Positions 15,033 through 24,389 of a DNA stretch of 42,989 nucleotides are shown here, piece by piece. Under the pieces are notes generated by a model. It had not been told where the DNA came from and did no database searches. It saw only the letters and a program-made list of their open reading frames with translations. The position numbers were made by a program, and so were the translations under genes. The DNA comes from Sporosarcina sp. FSL K6-3457 (lineage in GTDB: Bacteria > Bacillota > Bacilli > Bacillales_A > Planococcaceae), in the NCBI RefSeq assembly GCF_038007285.1, contig NZ_JBBOWX010000003.1, forward strand, positions 1 to 42,989. Reading direction: 5' to 3'. Each line of letters opens with the position of its first letter. Within the stretch, counting starts at the first letter, position 1.

Positions 15033-17456
15033 GTGTGGAAGAAGTTTGCGTTGTTTGTAACATTTCTGATGGCAACGATTATTTTTATTCCAACTGCGAC
15101 GGCGCTTGCTGCACCAGAATTGAAGGTCAGTGTGGCGATAGGGCTTGATGGTAAAGCGAAGTACGGCAAAGGTGGACCTGTTACGGTAACGATTGAAAAT
15201 ACAGGAACAGCTTTTAGCGGAGATATGGTAATCGACCTAGCGTATACGTATTCGATGGGAGCCGGACAGGCGTTTCCGCTGGAAATTGGCGCAGGTGAAA
15301 CGAAGACTGTATCGTTTGTAAATGGAAAAATGAATGATAATGGCCATTTCTTTGGTGCGCAGTCGACAAAATCTATCTATTTCTATGAAGGTGGCTGGCA
15401 AAAAGGGAAGGAAATTGAACATAAAGGTTCACAGCGTATTCCAACTACTTTACAGAGTGCGGATAATAAGTTTGCAGTCCAGTTTACCGATAACGTTGAC
15501 CGTTTAGCGGCTTTGAAAAACGTTAGATACGGCAATTCATCGACGTTGGTTTTGGTGGATGCTGCTAAAATCGAGGAGAAAACGAAGTTTCCAGAAGAAG
15601 CAATAGGATGGGAAGCTGCCAATTTTGTCATCGTTGATGAATACCCATTGGCAGATTTATCGGCGAAGCAACAACAGGCACTGCTTGGCTGGGTACGAAC
15701 AGGTGGAATTCTAGTAATGGGTGGCTCTGATAATAGTCAGGCTGAGGCGGGTTTATTTGCCGAGTATTTGCCCTTAAAGCTTCATGGTCATAAGGAAGTG
15801 AATGCGGCTCTATTGAACCGGTGGACAGCAACAGAAGGCTTTGAAGGAACAATTGCGTCGTATGAAACTGAACTAACAGCATATGCAAAACCACTTTTGG
15901 AAGTGGAGGGCGATGTGTTAGTTGCCTACAAGAAGCTCGGTGATGGTGTGATACTACAGACTTCATTCTCTGTTGGGGATAAACCGTTAGCGGAAATGGA
16001 AGGCATGACTGCATTTTGGAATACATTGTTGGCAACTGGAGAACGTATGGCACCTATAAATTCGCCATCTCCGAACTATTATTCCGAGGATCCAATGGAG
16101 GCAATCGTCTATTCCGTTGGTAATGTCAATGAATTATTTCCAGCTTTCAGGGTGTCAGCACCTATTATTTTAGGCATTATTATTTTGTATATAATTGTTA
16201 TTATACCTGTCCTTTATTTCATTCTGAAAAAGAAGGATAAGCGGGAGTACACGTGGTGGATTATTCCTGCGATTGCAGTGGTCACTTCGATTGCGATTTT
16301 TGCTTATGGTGCGAAAGACCGGATTGCCCGTGCGCAAATTCAGCATACAGCTATGTTGAATGTGGCGTTGGATGGTAGTCTGACAGGTTATTATGCCGAG
16401 TCTTTACTGACGAATAAGTCGGGGAATTTTACATTTACAACAGAGCCAGAGACGACGCTATTTGCATCCAATCGCAGAGACGACATATTTGGTTCATCCT
16501 CTTCAATCGCCGTCCATAAACGCACGTTGCTTGAAAAAGATACAGCAGGCTCGACGGTACATCTTCGCAATGCAGGTTATTGGGATGTGGCGACCATTTA
16601 TGGACAAACGACAGTAGAGAAGGTAGGGACCTTCGATAATCAGTTGAAGATTGAAGATAAACAATTGACAGGAACTGTGACGAATGACTTTCCATTTGCG
16701 GTGACGGATGTTGTTATTTGGTCAGGCGTACAGCAAATTGCACTTGGCGATTTAGGACCGGGAGAGACGGTTCAAGTGAATGAAACCTTGAGAACGGGCA
16801 CGCTGTTACCTAGACGGACGATACTCAATTCGTATATGAACCCACAAACAGGGCAGACAGATGATTTAGCGAAGATGAGAAAAGACAGCATGTTAGCCTT
16901 TTCAGGAGAGCATATGAATAAGGCCAGTAAACCAGCGATTATTGGCTATACCGATACACAACTTGTTCCGATAGAACTCGTAAATGGTAAGCCTACGGTA
17001 TCGTCTATGACAATGATTGCCCAGCCGATTGAAGTGGAAGCAGTGTTTACGAATACTGTTACAGTCGAGCCGGAAATGATGACGATGTCGGTCGTGTCTG
17101 AAACGACTTTATTTGAAGCAGATCGGGCAGGGTATCCTGCCACCGATTACTTTTTCAATGATTCGTCCTATTTACAAACTTGGCAAATACCAGAAGAACT
17201 GGTGGATAAGAATCTGACTTGGGCATCACTTGAAGTGGTGAAAATTCAAAAACAACTGTATGAGGTTAGTATTTTAAATGTCCAAACAGGGGTATTTGAG
17301 CCACAGGATGCGAGTAAATTTACGATGACTGACAAGCTAAATAATTATATAGCTTCTGATGGAACAATTACTCTTCGTTTATTTCTGAAAAACACACAGC
17401 AAGGAAACATGGGACGTGTTCCAGAGCTCAAATTGAATGGCGAGGTGGCGAAATGA
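15033..17456 (+). CDS. Large exported membrane protein, first gene of the MoxR-VWA-ABC operon
   Basis: I do not recognise a named family. The protein (about 807 aa) has a signal peptide ending near ATALA (about residue 26). A long extracytoplasmic part (about 27-378) follows, with an N-terminal beta-rich region resembling Ig-like or DUF11-like folds (KYGKGGPVTVTIENTG) and a flavodoxin or amidotransferase-like stretch (about 160-335, containing EYPLADLSAKQQQALLGWVR and GGILVMGGSD). Two transmembrane spans come next (about 380-402 and 409-428), split by the cytoplasmic loop KKKDKREYTW, then a second extracytoplasmic region to the C-terminus. The start is GTG 15033, since AGGGGGG (15020-15026) lies 6 nt before it and would overlap the alternative ATG at 15027. 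The stop overlaps the next gene by 4 bp. Its likely role is the surface partner of the ABC transporter, which is inferred. Confidence 0.7.
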   Translation: MWKKFALFVTFLMATIIFIPTATALAAPELKVSVAIGLDGKAKYGKGGPVTVTIENTGTAFSGDMVIDLAYTYSMGAGQAFPLEIGAGETKTVSFVNGKMNDNGHFFGAQSTKSIYFYEGGWQKGKEIEHKGSQRIPTTLQSADNKFAVQFTDNVDRLAALKNVRYGNSSTLVLVDAAKIEEKTKFPEEAIGWEAANFVIVDEYPLADLSAKQQQALLGWVRTGGILVMGGSDNSQAEAGLFAEYLPLKLHGHKEVNAALLNRWTATEGFEGTIASYETELTAYAKPLLEVEGDVLVAYKKLGDGVILQTSFSVGDKPLAEMEGMTAFWNTLLATGERMAPINSPSPNYYSEDPMEAIVYSVGNVNELFPAFRVSAPIILGIIILYIIVIIPVLYFILKKKDKREYTWWIIPAIAVVTSIAIFAYGAKDRIARAQIQHTAMLNVALDGSLTGYYAESLLTNKSGNFTFTTEPETTLFASNRRDDIFGSSSSIAVHKRTLLEKDTAGSTVHLRNAGYWDVATIYGQTTVEKVGTFDNQLKIEDKQLTGTVTNDFPFAVTDVVIWSGVQQIALGDLGPGETVQVNETLRTGTLLPRRTILNSYMNPQTGQTDDLAKMRKDSMLAFSGEHMNKASKPAIIGYTDTQLVPIELVNGKPTVSSMTMIAQPIEVEAVFTNTVTVEPEMMTMSVVSETTLFEADRAGYPATDYFFNDSSYLQTWQIPEELVDKNLTWASLEVVKIQKQLYEVSILNVQTGVFEPQDASKFTMTDKLNNYIASDGTITLRLFLKNTQQGNMGRVPELKLNGEVAK

Positions 17457-18382
17457 TTGAAATTAAAGGCCTAACAAAGAGATATGGCAAGTTTTGTGCA
17501 CTGGACGATTTGAATTTGACGCTGTCGGAAGGAACTGTTTTTGGCTTTGTCGGGGCCAATGGAGCAGGGAAATCAACGACATTTCTCATTTTGGCGACAT
17601 TGCTCCAGCCGACAAAGGGGGATGTGTTCATCAATGGCGTTAGCGTGCGAGAAAAACCTTCTGAGGTGCGCAAGATGATTGGTTATATGCCGGACTTCTT
17701 TGGTGTATACGATCAGTTGAAGGCAGATGAGTACCTTGATTTTTATGGTGCTAGTTATGGTATTCCGGAAGCGGAGCGCAAGGTTCTGATTCCGCAATTG
17801 CTGGAGCTGGTCAATCTATCGCATAAGCGTTATGACTATGTTGATTTATTGTCGCGGGGGATGAAGCAAAGGCTCTGTCTGGCACGGAGTCTTATCCATG
17901 ATCCGAAAATACTTATTCTCGATGAACCGGCATCGGGTCTTGATCCGCGGGCCCGTGTTGAAATGAGAGATATTTTGAAAACGTTGAAAAAGATGGGCAA
18001 GACGATTTTGATTTCATCACATATTTTGCCTGAACTTGCAGAGATGTGTGATGAGATTGGTGTCATTGACAATGGGCGGCTGATTGCGCACGGCTCTGTT
18101 GCCGAGATTCAGGACCAATTACGCGGTGAGCGAGTCATTACGGCTCGGTTGGCGGGGGCAATAGAACAGGCAATTGCCTTTTTCGAGGAGGAACCATTTG
18201 TCTCTACTATTCAGCCATTGGAAGTGGGGACTGGTCTAACATTTGTTTATAAAGGAACAGAAGAAGATCAGGTGGGCCTGTTAAAAAGAGCGATACTGCA
18301 TGATATTCCTCTCATTTCTTTCATGGAGCATGTCACGAATTTAGAAGATGTGTTCATGGAAATTACGAAAGGAGATGAATAA
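17453..18382 (+). CDS. ABC transporter ATP-binding protein
   Basis: This 309-aa protein belongs to the CcmA/multidrug type of ABC-2 ATPases. It has Walker A GANGAGKST (about residues 35-43), a Q-loop in YMPDFFGVYDQL, signature LLSRGMKQRL (LSGGQ equivalent), Walker B ILILDEPASGLDP and the switch His in ISSHIL. The C-terminal extension (230-309) is typical of such ATPases. It powers transport together with the permease directly downstream; the substrate is unknown. It starts in a 4-bp ATGA overlap with the preceding gene, and the permease ATG follows 2 bp after the stop. Tight coupling argues that these three gene products form one complex. Confidence 0.9.
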   Translation: MIEIKGLTKRYGKFCALDDLNLTLSEGTVFGFVGANGAGKSTTFLILATLLQPTKGDVFINGVSVREKPSEVRKMIGYMPDFFGVYDQLKADEYLDFYGASYGIPEAERKVLIPQLLELVNLSHKRYDYVDLLSRGMKQRLCLARSLIHDPKILILDEPASGLDPRARVEMRDILKTLKKMGKTILISSHILPELAEMCDEIGVIDNGRLIAHGSVAEIQDQLRGERVITARLAGAIEQAIAFFEEEPFVSTIQPLEVGTGLTFVYKGTEEDQVGLLKRAILHDIPLISFMEHVTNLEDVFMEITKGDE

Positions 18383-18384
18383 CA

Positions 18385-19236
18385 ATGAAGATGAGTTTCA
18401 ATAATCCTGTCCTATTTAAAGAATTAAAGCTGCGGTTTCGATCACCCAAAAGCTTTGTGGGGATTCTGTTCTATTTAGCCGCCATGTGTGTGTTTGTTTT
18501 CGGCTTTATCTTCACGACGATGAACTTAACGGGTGTGTCGTATTTTAGACCGACTGAAAGTATGCTGCTGTTTGCTTTCTTGGCGTTTATTCAACTTGGC
18601 TTGGTGCTATTTATCACGCCGGGCTTGACGGCGGGTGCGATTAGTAGTGAACGGGAAAAGCAGACATTGCCGATTTTACTGACGACCTCTCAAAGTTCGT
18701 TTCAGATTATTTCGGGGAAGCTATTGTCATCGATTGCTTTTTTGATGTTGCTTACTGTAGCAGGCTTGCCTATCTATAGTTTAGTGTTCTTATTCGGCGG
18801 TATTTCACCGATGGATTTTGTGCGGATATTCTTTTTCTTGTTTGTGACGCTAGTAGCGGTTGGTAGTATCGGAATTCTGTTTTCTACGCTCATTCGTCGA
18901 ACGATTGTGTCGATGATTGCGACGTATGGCGTGATGATATTTTTGTCTGCTGTTACTGGTTTTTTACTCATCATTGTGTTGCAGGTGACGAGGTATAATT
19001 TCAGCGGGGTGGGGCCGCTGCCAACTTCTATAGTGGGGCATGTTCTGGCATCCATTAATCCGGCGGTGCTTTTTGCTTCCATACTATCACCAGCGATGTC
19101 GGAAAGTATAATGGAAATGACGCAGGTGAAATTTCCGATTTGGATGGGTTATCTCATTTTTTACTTATCGATTACGGTAGGGGCGTTATGGTTAGCGGTG
19201 AAAAAATTACGGGTGAATATGAAAAAGTTCAAATAG
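18385..19236 (+). CDS. ABC-2 type transporter permease
   Basis: This 283-aa membrane protein has about six hydrophobic spans (about residues 27-48, 58-82, 107-130, 140-162, 173-195 and 250-270). It fits the ABC-2 permease fold, with the cytoplasmic segment ISSEREKQTLPILLTTSQSSF typical of the family between TMS2 and TMS3. It pairs with the ATPase 2 bp upstream. AAAGGAG lies about 10 nt before the ATG. What it moves is unknown; ABC-2 permeases next to MoxR/VWA genes have been annotated only generically. An alternative ATG lies two codons downstream. Confidence 0.85.
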   Translation: MKMSFNNPVLFKELKLRFRSPKSFVGILFYLAAMCVFVFGFIFTTMNLTGVSYFRPTESMLLFAFLAFIQLGLVLFITPGLTAGAISSEREKQTLPILLTTSQSSFQIISGKLLSSIAFLMLLTVAGLPIYSLVFLFGGISPMDFVRIFFFLFVTLVAVGSIGILFSTLIRRTIVSMIATYGVMIFLSAVTGFLLIIVLQVTRYNFSGVGPLPTSIVGHVLASINPAVLFASILSPAMSESIMEMTQVKFPIWMGYLIFYLSITVGALWLAVKKLRVNMKKFK

Positions 19237-19259
19237 ATTAATCACTTGGAGGTGGGAGA

Positions 19260-20684
<1,425 letters not shown>

Positions 20685-20715
20685 AGATCTATCCATATAG
20701 AACAGGAGTGTTCAC

Positions 20716-21741
20716 ATGCCATATACACCAGAGCAGTTTGAAGAAATGAGCGAGAAGCTTGGAATGGTGAAAGAGGAAATTGGGAAATTTATTGTTGGGC
20801 AACAAGAAGCGGTTGAGTTTTCTCTTTATTCGATACTAGCAAATGGGCACGCGCTGTTAGAGGGACTGCCGGGGCTTGGGAAGACGATGCTGATTCGAAC
20901 GATATCGGAAGTGTTGGATCTATCGTTTTCACGAATCCAGTTTACACCAGATTTGATGCCGGCGGATATTACAGGAACGAGTATTTTAGAAAGAAATGAA
21001 GAGGGCATGCAACGCTTTGTATTTAAAGAAGGACCGATATTTAGCCAAATGGTGTTAGCGGATGAGATTAACCGTGCAACACCGAAAACGCAAAGTGCTT
21101 TGCTGGAGGCGATGGGTGAGCAAACGGTGACGGTGCTTGGTGAGACACGGAAAATGGCGAAACCATTTTTTGTTCTTGCTACCCAAAACCCGATTGAAAT
21201 GGAAGGGACGTATCCTTTACCTGAGGCACAAATGGACCGGTTTTTGTGTAAGATTTTATTGCCATATCCAGAAAAGTCGGAGCTGAAGGAAATTATATTG
21301 CGTACGACAGGGCCGACAACGGCGGCTATTCAAAAAGTGATGGATGCGGAAACGATTGTCATGGCACAGCAAATGGTAAAAGAAATTGTTATTGCAGATG
21401 ACATGATTGACTATGCGGTGGACTTGGTTGCAGCGACACATAATAACGCTGCTAACCTAGCTACAGCAACGTCTAGCAAAAATGGATCTGAGGATGACTG
21501 GTCGAAATACGTCCAATATGGTAGTGGGCCGCGGGGACTGCAGTCGATTATTCGATTGGCAAAAGCGCGTGCGTTAATGGCGGGGCGTTACCATGTGTCC
21601 ATCGCAGATATTAAAACGGTTGCCAAACCTGCATTGCGCCACCGCATTCTTATCAATTATGAGGGAGAAGCGGAAGGCGTCGATGTGGATGGCTTAATTA
21701 CGAAATTGCTTGAAGAAGTACGACAAGGAGCCTCTGTGTAA
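20716..21741 (+). CDS. MoxR-family AAA+ ATPase
   Basis: This 341-aa MoxR-type AAA+ ATPase has Walker A GLPGLGKT (about residues 49-56), Walker B plus the MoxR insertion in VLADEINRATPKTQSALLEAMGE, and sensor 1 in ATQNPIEMEGTYPLPEAQMDRF. The C-terminal lid contains the conserved GPRGLQSIIRLAKARALMAGR, including the sensor-2 arginine region. MoxR ATPases act as chaperones that insert metals or remodel partner proteins, usually ones with VWA domains, as encoded directly downstream. AACAGGAGTG lies 8 nt before the ATG. The stop codon overlaps the DUF58 start by one base (TAATG). Confidence 0.93.
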   Translation: MPYTPEQFEEMSEKLGMVKEEIGKFIVGQQEAVEFSLYSILANGHALLEGLPGLGKTMLIRTISEVLDLSFSRIQFTPDLMPADITGTSILERNEEGMQRFVFKEGPIFSQMVLADEINRATPKTQSALLEAMGEQTVTVLGETRKMAKPFFVLATQNPIEMEGTYPLPEAQMDRFLCKILLPYPEKSELKEIILRTTGPTTAAIQKVMDAETIVMAQQMVKEIVIADDMIDYAVDLVAATHNNAANLATATSSKNGSEDDWSKYVQYGSGPRGLQSIIRLAKARALMAGRYHVSIADIKTVAKPALRHRILINYEGEAEGVDVDGLITKLLEEVRQGASV

Positions 21742-22613
21742 TGAGTGGCGAATTGTTTCCTGACAGACTAGCGAAAAGACTTGGTGGGTTATCGATCGTT
21801 TCTAGATCTGGACGGCTCGGACATCATAAAGGGACACATCGATCACGCAAGACGGGTTCATCACTCGACTTTTCGGATTTCAGAGAATATCATCCTGGCG
21901 ATGATTTGCGGCATATCGACTGGAATGTTTATGCACGAACGGATAAGCCATTCATTAAACAGTTTCTCGACGAACAAGAGATGCGTATTCATATACTGCT
22001 CGATTCTACGAAGTCGATGGGCGTAGATGGCAAATGGGATTATGCTCGACAGGTAGCCATTGCACTCGGCCATATTGCGTTGAAAAGTGGAGACACGGTA
22101 TCGTTTTCGACGTGGTCGGATGAACAGGATTACTTTTATAGAAGAAAAGGCTCTTTACATAGGGCTTCATTGACGAAGTTTGTCACTTCGATTGATAGTC
22201 CTGGCTCGACGGACAATTTCACTGATCATGCATTGCGGCATATTCCAAAAGCGGTGACGGTGCTGTTTATTATCACAGATGGTCTTGAAGATACAGCTAA
22301 GTGGGAGCATCTATTCCGACGACTACCGGGTATTTGCGGAGATATTCGGATGTTGACGATTCATTCAAAACCGGAGGAAGCCCCCCATTACGAAGGGGAT
22401 GTCCGGTTTATTGATAGTGAGAGTGGTGCGGGTGTTGAGGTGACGGTGACGAGGCGTGCTGTGCAGGATTATTTGGCTACTAAGGTCGCGCATGAAGCTC
22501 AGCTGACGACGCTTGCGGGCAAGTTTGGTATTCACTTGGTCCATGCGGAGGTGGCTGATGGCGTTATGGAAACGGTGACAAAGAAAATACGTCATGCAGG
22601 TTGGCTGCGATAG
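21741..22613 (+). CDS. DUF58 domain protein (MoxR partner)
   Basis: This 290-aa soluble protein carries the DUF58 signature SLDFSDFREYHPGDDLRHIDWNVYART (about residues 48-74). A VWA-like fold follows, with ILLDSTKSM (about 95-103) in place of the classical MIDAS DxSxS; it keeps D and S residues that could bind a metal. DUF58 proteins are nearly always encoded beside MoxR ATPases and are thought to be their adaptors or substrates. The one-base overlap with moxR implies translational coupling, and the next gene starts 12 bp after the stop. Confidence 0.88.
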   Translation: MSGELFPDRLAKRLGGLSIVSRSGRLGHHKGTHRSRKTGSSLDFSDFREYHPGDDLRHIDWNVYARTDKPFIKQFLDEQEMRIHILLDSTKSMGVDGKWDYARQVAIALGHIALKSGDTVSFSTWSDEQDYFYRRKGSLHRASLTKFVTSIDSPGSTDNFTDHALRHIPKAVTVLFIITDGLEDTAKWEHLFRRLPGICGDIRMLTIHSKPEEAPHYEGDVRFIDSESGAGVEVTVTRRAVQDYLATKVAHEAQLTTLAGKFGIHLVHAEVADGVMETVTKKIRHAGWLR

Positions 22614-22625
22614 GAGAGCGACCAC

Positions 22626-24389
22626 ATGGGATTAAATAACATTATCAATAGTTGGACGGCTATTTTTCCGTTGGTCGTCTTGTTGTATTATTTCTTTCGC
22701 AAAAAATATGAAGTGACGACCATTTCTTCGACATTATTTTGGCGACAATCGATGCGGGAAACGAAAGTATCTCCGTATTTGAAAAATTTACAGCGTAATG
22801 CGTTATTTTATCTACAAATGGCTGCATTGTTGCTGATGGTCTTTATATTACTTGGTCCATTTTTACCGCAAGAGCAAGCGATTGGAGGGCATACGATTTT
22901 GATTGTGGACACGTCTGCGAGTATGCTAGCAGGCAAGGAGCAAACGACCTTATTTGCTCGGCAGCAGGCGGCCATGAAAGAGCTTGTCGTCAGTCGTCCA
23001 GGAGAGCCGATTACGATTGTGACGACGGGCAAAGAACCGGTGATTGTTGTGCGAGAGCAAACAGATGAAGAAGTGTTGCTTGCGGAAATTGACAAATTAG
23101 CGGTGTCCTATGAGCAGGAGCATATGGAACGGGCCTTGGAGTTTGCGCGTTCGATTGGCTCTGTTGGTGGAGCGGATATTCATATTTACACAGATTCACT
23201 TGATCGTTCAGCTTTTGCTGAAGGAGATAAAGAGATTGCATGGACTATTCATGGATCAGAAGATGTGCTTGTCAATGTATCTATCAATAAGTTTGGTGCG
23301 GTGAAAACGCCGCAAGGAACGGAAGCAATTGTCAAGATTACCAACGTTTCTGACGTCAATCAAACCGGTGATGTGCAGCTTACGAATCTACTGACAGGCG
23401 AAGTGCTACTCAAAGATAACTTTAGCGTTGAAGCTGGTAAAGATACATTGTTATCGTTTAAAGAACTGCCAGATAGCCGAGCACTACAAGCCAAAATTAT
23501 TGTGGGTGACGACTATGAGGTAGATAATACAGCGGCGATTTTACTAGGTGCTGAAGTATCGGAGGTAGTTGTCGATGGGCAATTGCATGAGCTAGTGAAA
23601 CGGGCGTTTGAAGCAGTTGGATTAGCAGTATCGACGGGCTCGGCAAAAGAATTACTAGCTGCACAGGATAGTGCAATAAGTGTGACCAATGATGTTTCAT
23701 TGCTTAAAAAAGGGTCTAAGCCCGTCATTATTATTGGGCGTAATGATAAGTCACCTACATCTGTTTCAGGTGCAGTAAAGAGCATTGTCGACCCACTGTT
23801 TACGATTGCTGATATTAGCGATGTCTATGTTAGCGCGCTTTATCCACCATTTACATCGTATACGACCATTGCAACGGTAGGGGATCAGCCATTCATCCAA
23901 CGATCGAAGCGCGGTGATATTGTTGTGCTAGCGGATATTGAATTGACGGATTGGCCCCTACACCCCTCATTCCCATTATTCGTCTGGAGTGCGTCGGAAC
24001 AGCTGCGTTCCGATACGGATACGTTAGGGCTATTCGTGCCGAATGAACGAAAAGCGGTATTATCAGGCGGGAAGGCGGATGGACTGGAAGTATTTACATT
24101 GCAGGATGAGTATGTGACAACGATAGCAGATGGTTCGAGTTTTGTAGCACCTGCACGTCCTGGAATTTATAAAGTACGGGATGGCGGTTCTGAGAAATTA
24201 TTTGCTGTCCAACTGGAGCAAGCTGAAAAAGAGCTTGTAGTTGGTGCGTCGTATAGGATTGGACAAACGGCAGCTGTTGAAGAGGCAGAAGAAGGCAAGC
24301 AAATGATTGGCTGGCTATTCATCATGCCGCTGCTCCTACTATTGCTAATTGAATGGGAGGTGCGACGACGTGGATATCCGAATCGATGA
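22626..24389 (+). CDS. BatA-like VWA-domain membrane protein
   Basis: This 587-aa protein has an N-terminal membrane region with spans at about residues 8-23 and 60-79, of the aerotolerance-regulator (BatA N-terminal) type. A VWA domain follows at about 88-240, with MIDAS motif DTSAS (Asp95). A long beta-rich, probably extracytoplasmic region runs to about 560, and a last membrane span (about 562-580, IGWLFIMPLLLLLLIEW) ends in a basic tail. VWA domains bind a divalent cation and a partner protein; here the likely remodeller is the MoxR/DUF58 pair. GGAGAGCGACC precedes the ATG. The end overlaps the next gene by about 20 bp. Confidence 0.85.
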   Translation: MGLNNIINSWTAIFPLVVLLYYFFRKKYEVTTISSTLFWRQSMRETKVSPYLKNLQRNALFYLQMAALLLMVFILLGPFLPQEQAIGGHTILIVDTSASMLAGKEQTTLFARQQAAMKELVVSRPGEPITIVTTGKEPVIVVREQTDEEVLLAEIDKLAVSYEQEHMERALEFARSIGSVGGADIHIYTDSLDRSAFAEGDKEIAWTIHGSEDVLVNVSINKFGAVKTPQGTEAIVKITNVSDVNQTGDVQLTNLLTGEVLLKDNFSVEAGKDTLLSFKELPDSRALQAKIIVGDDYEVDNTAAILLGAEVSEVVVDGQLHELVKRAFEAVGLAVSTGSAKELLAAQDSAISVTNDVSLLKKGSKPVIIIGRNDKSPTSVSGAVKSIVDPLFTIADISDVYVSALYPPFTSYTTIATVGDQPFIQRSKRGDIVVLADIELTDWPLHPSFPLFVWSASEQLRSDTDTLGLFVPNERKAVLSGGKADGLEVFTLQDEYVTTIADGSSFVAPARPGIYKVRDGGSEKLFAVQLEQAEKELVVGASYRIGQTAAVEEAEEGKQMIGWLFIMPLLLLLLIEWEVRRRGYPNR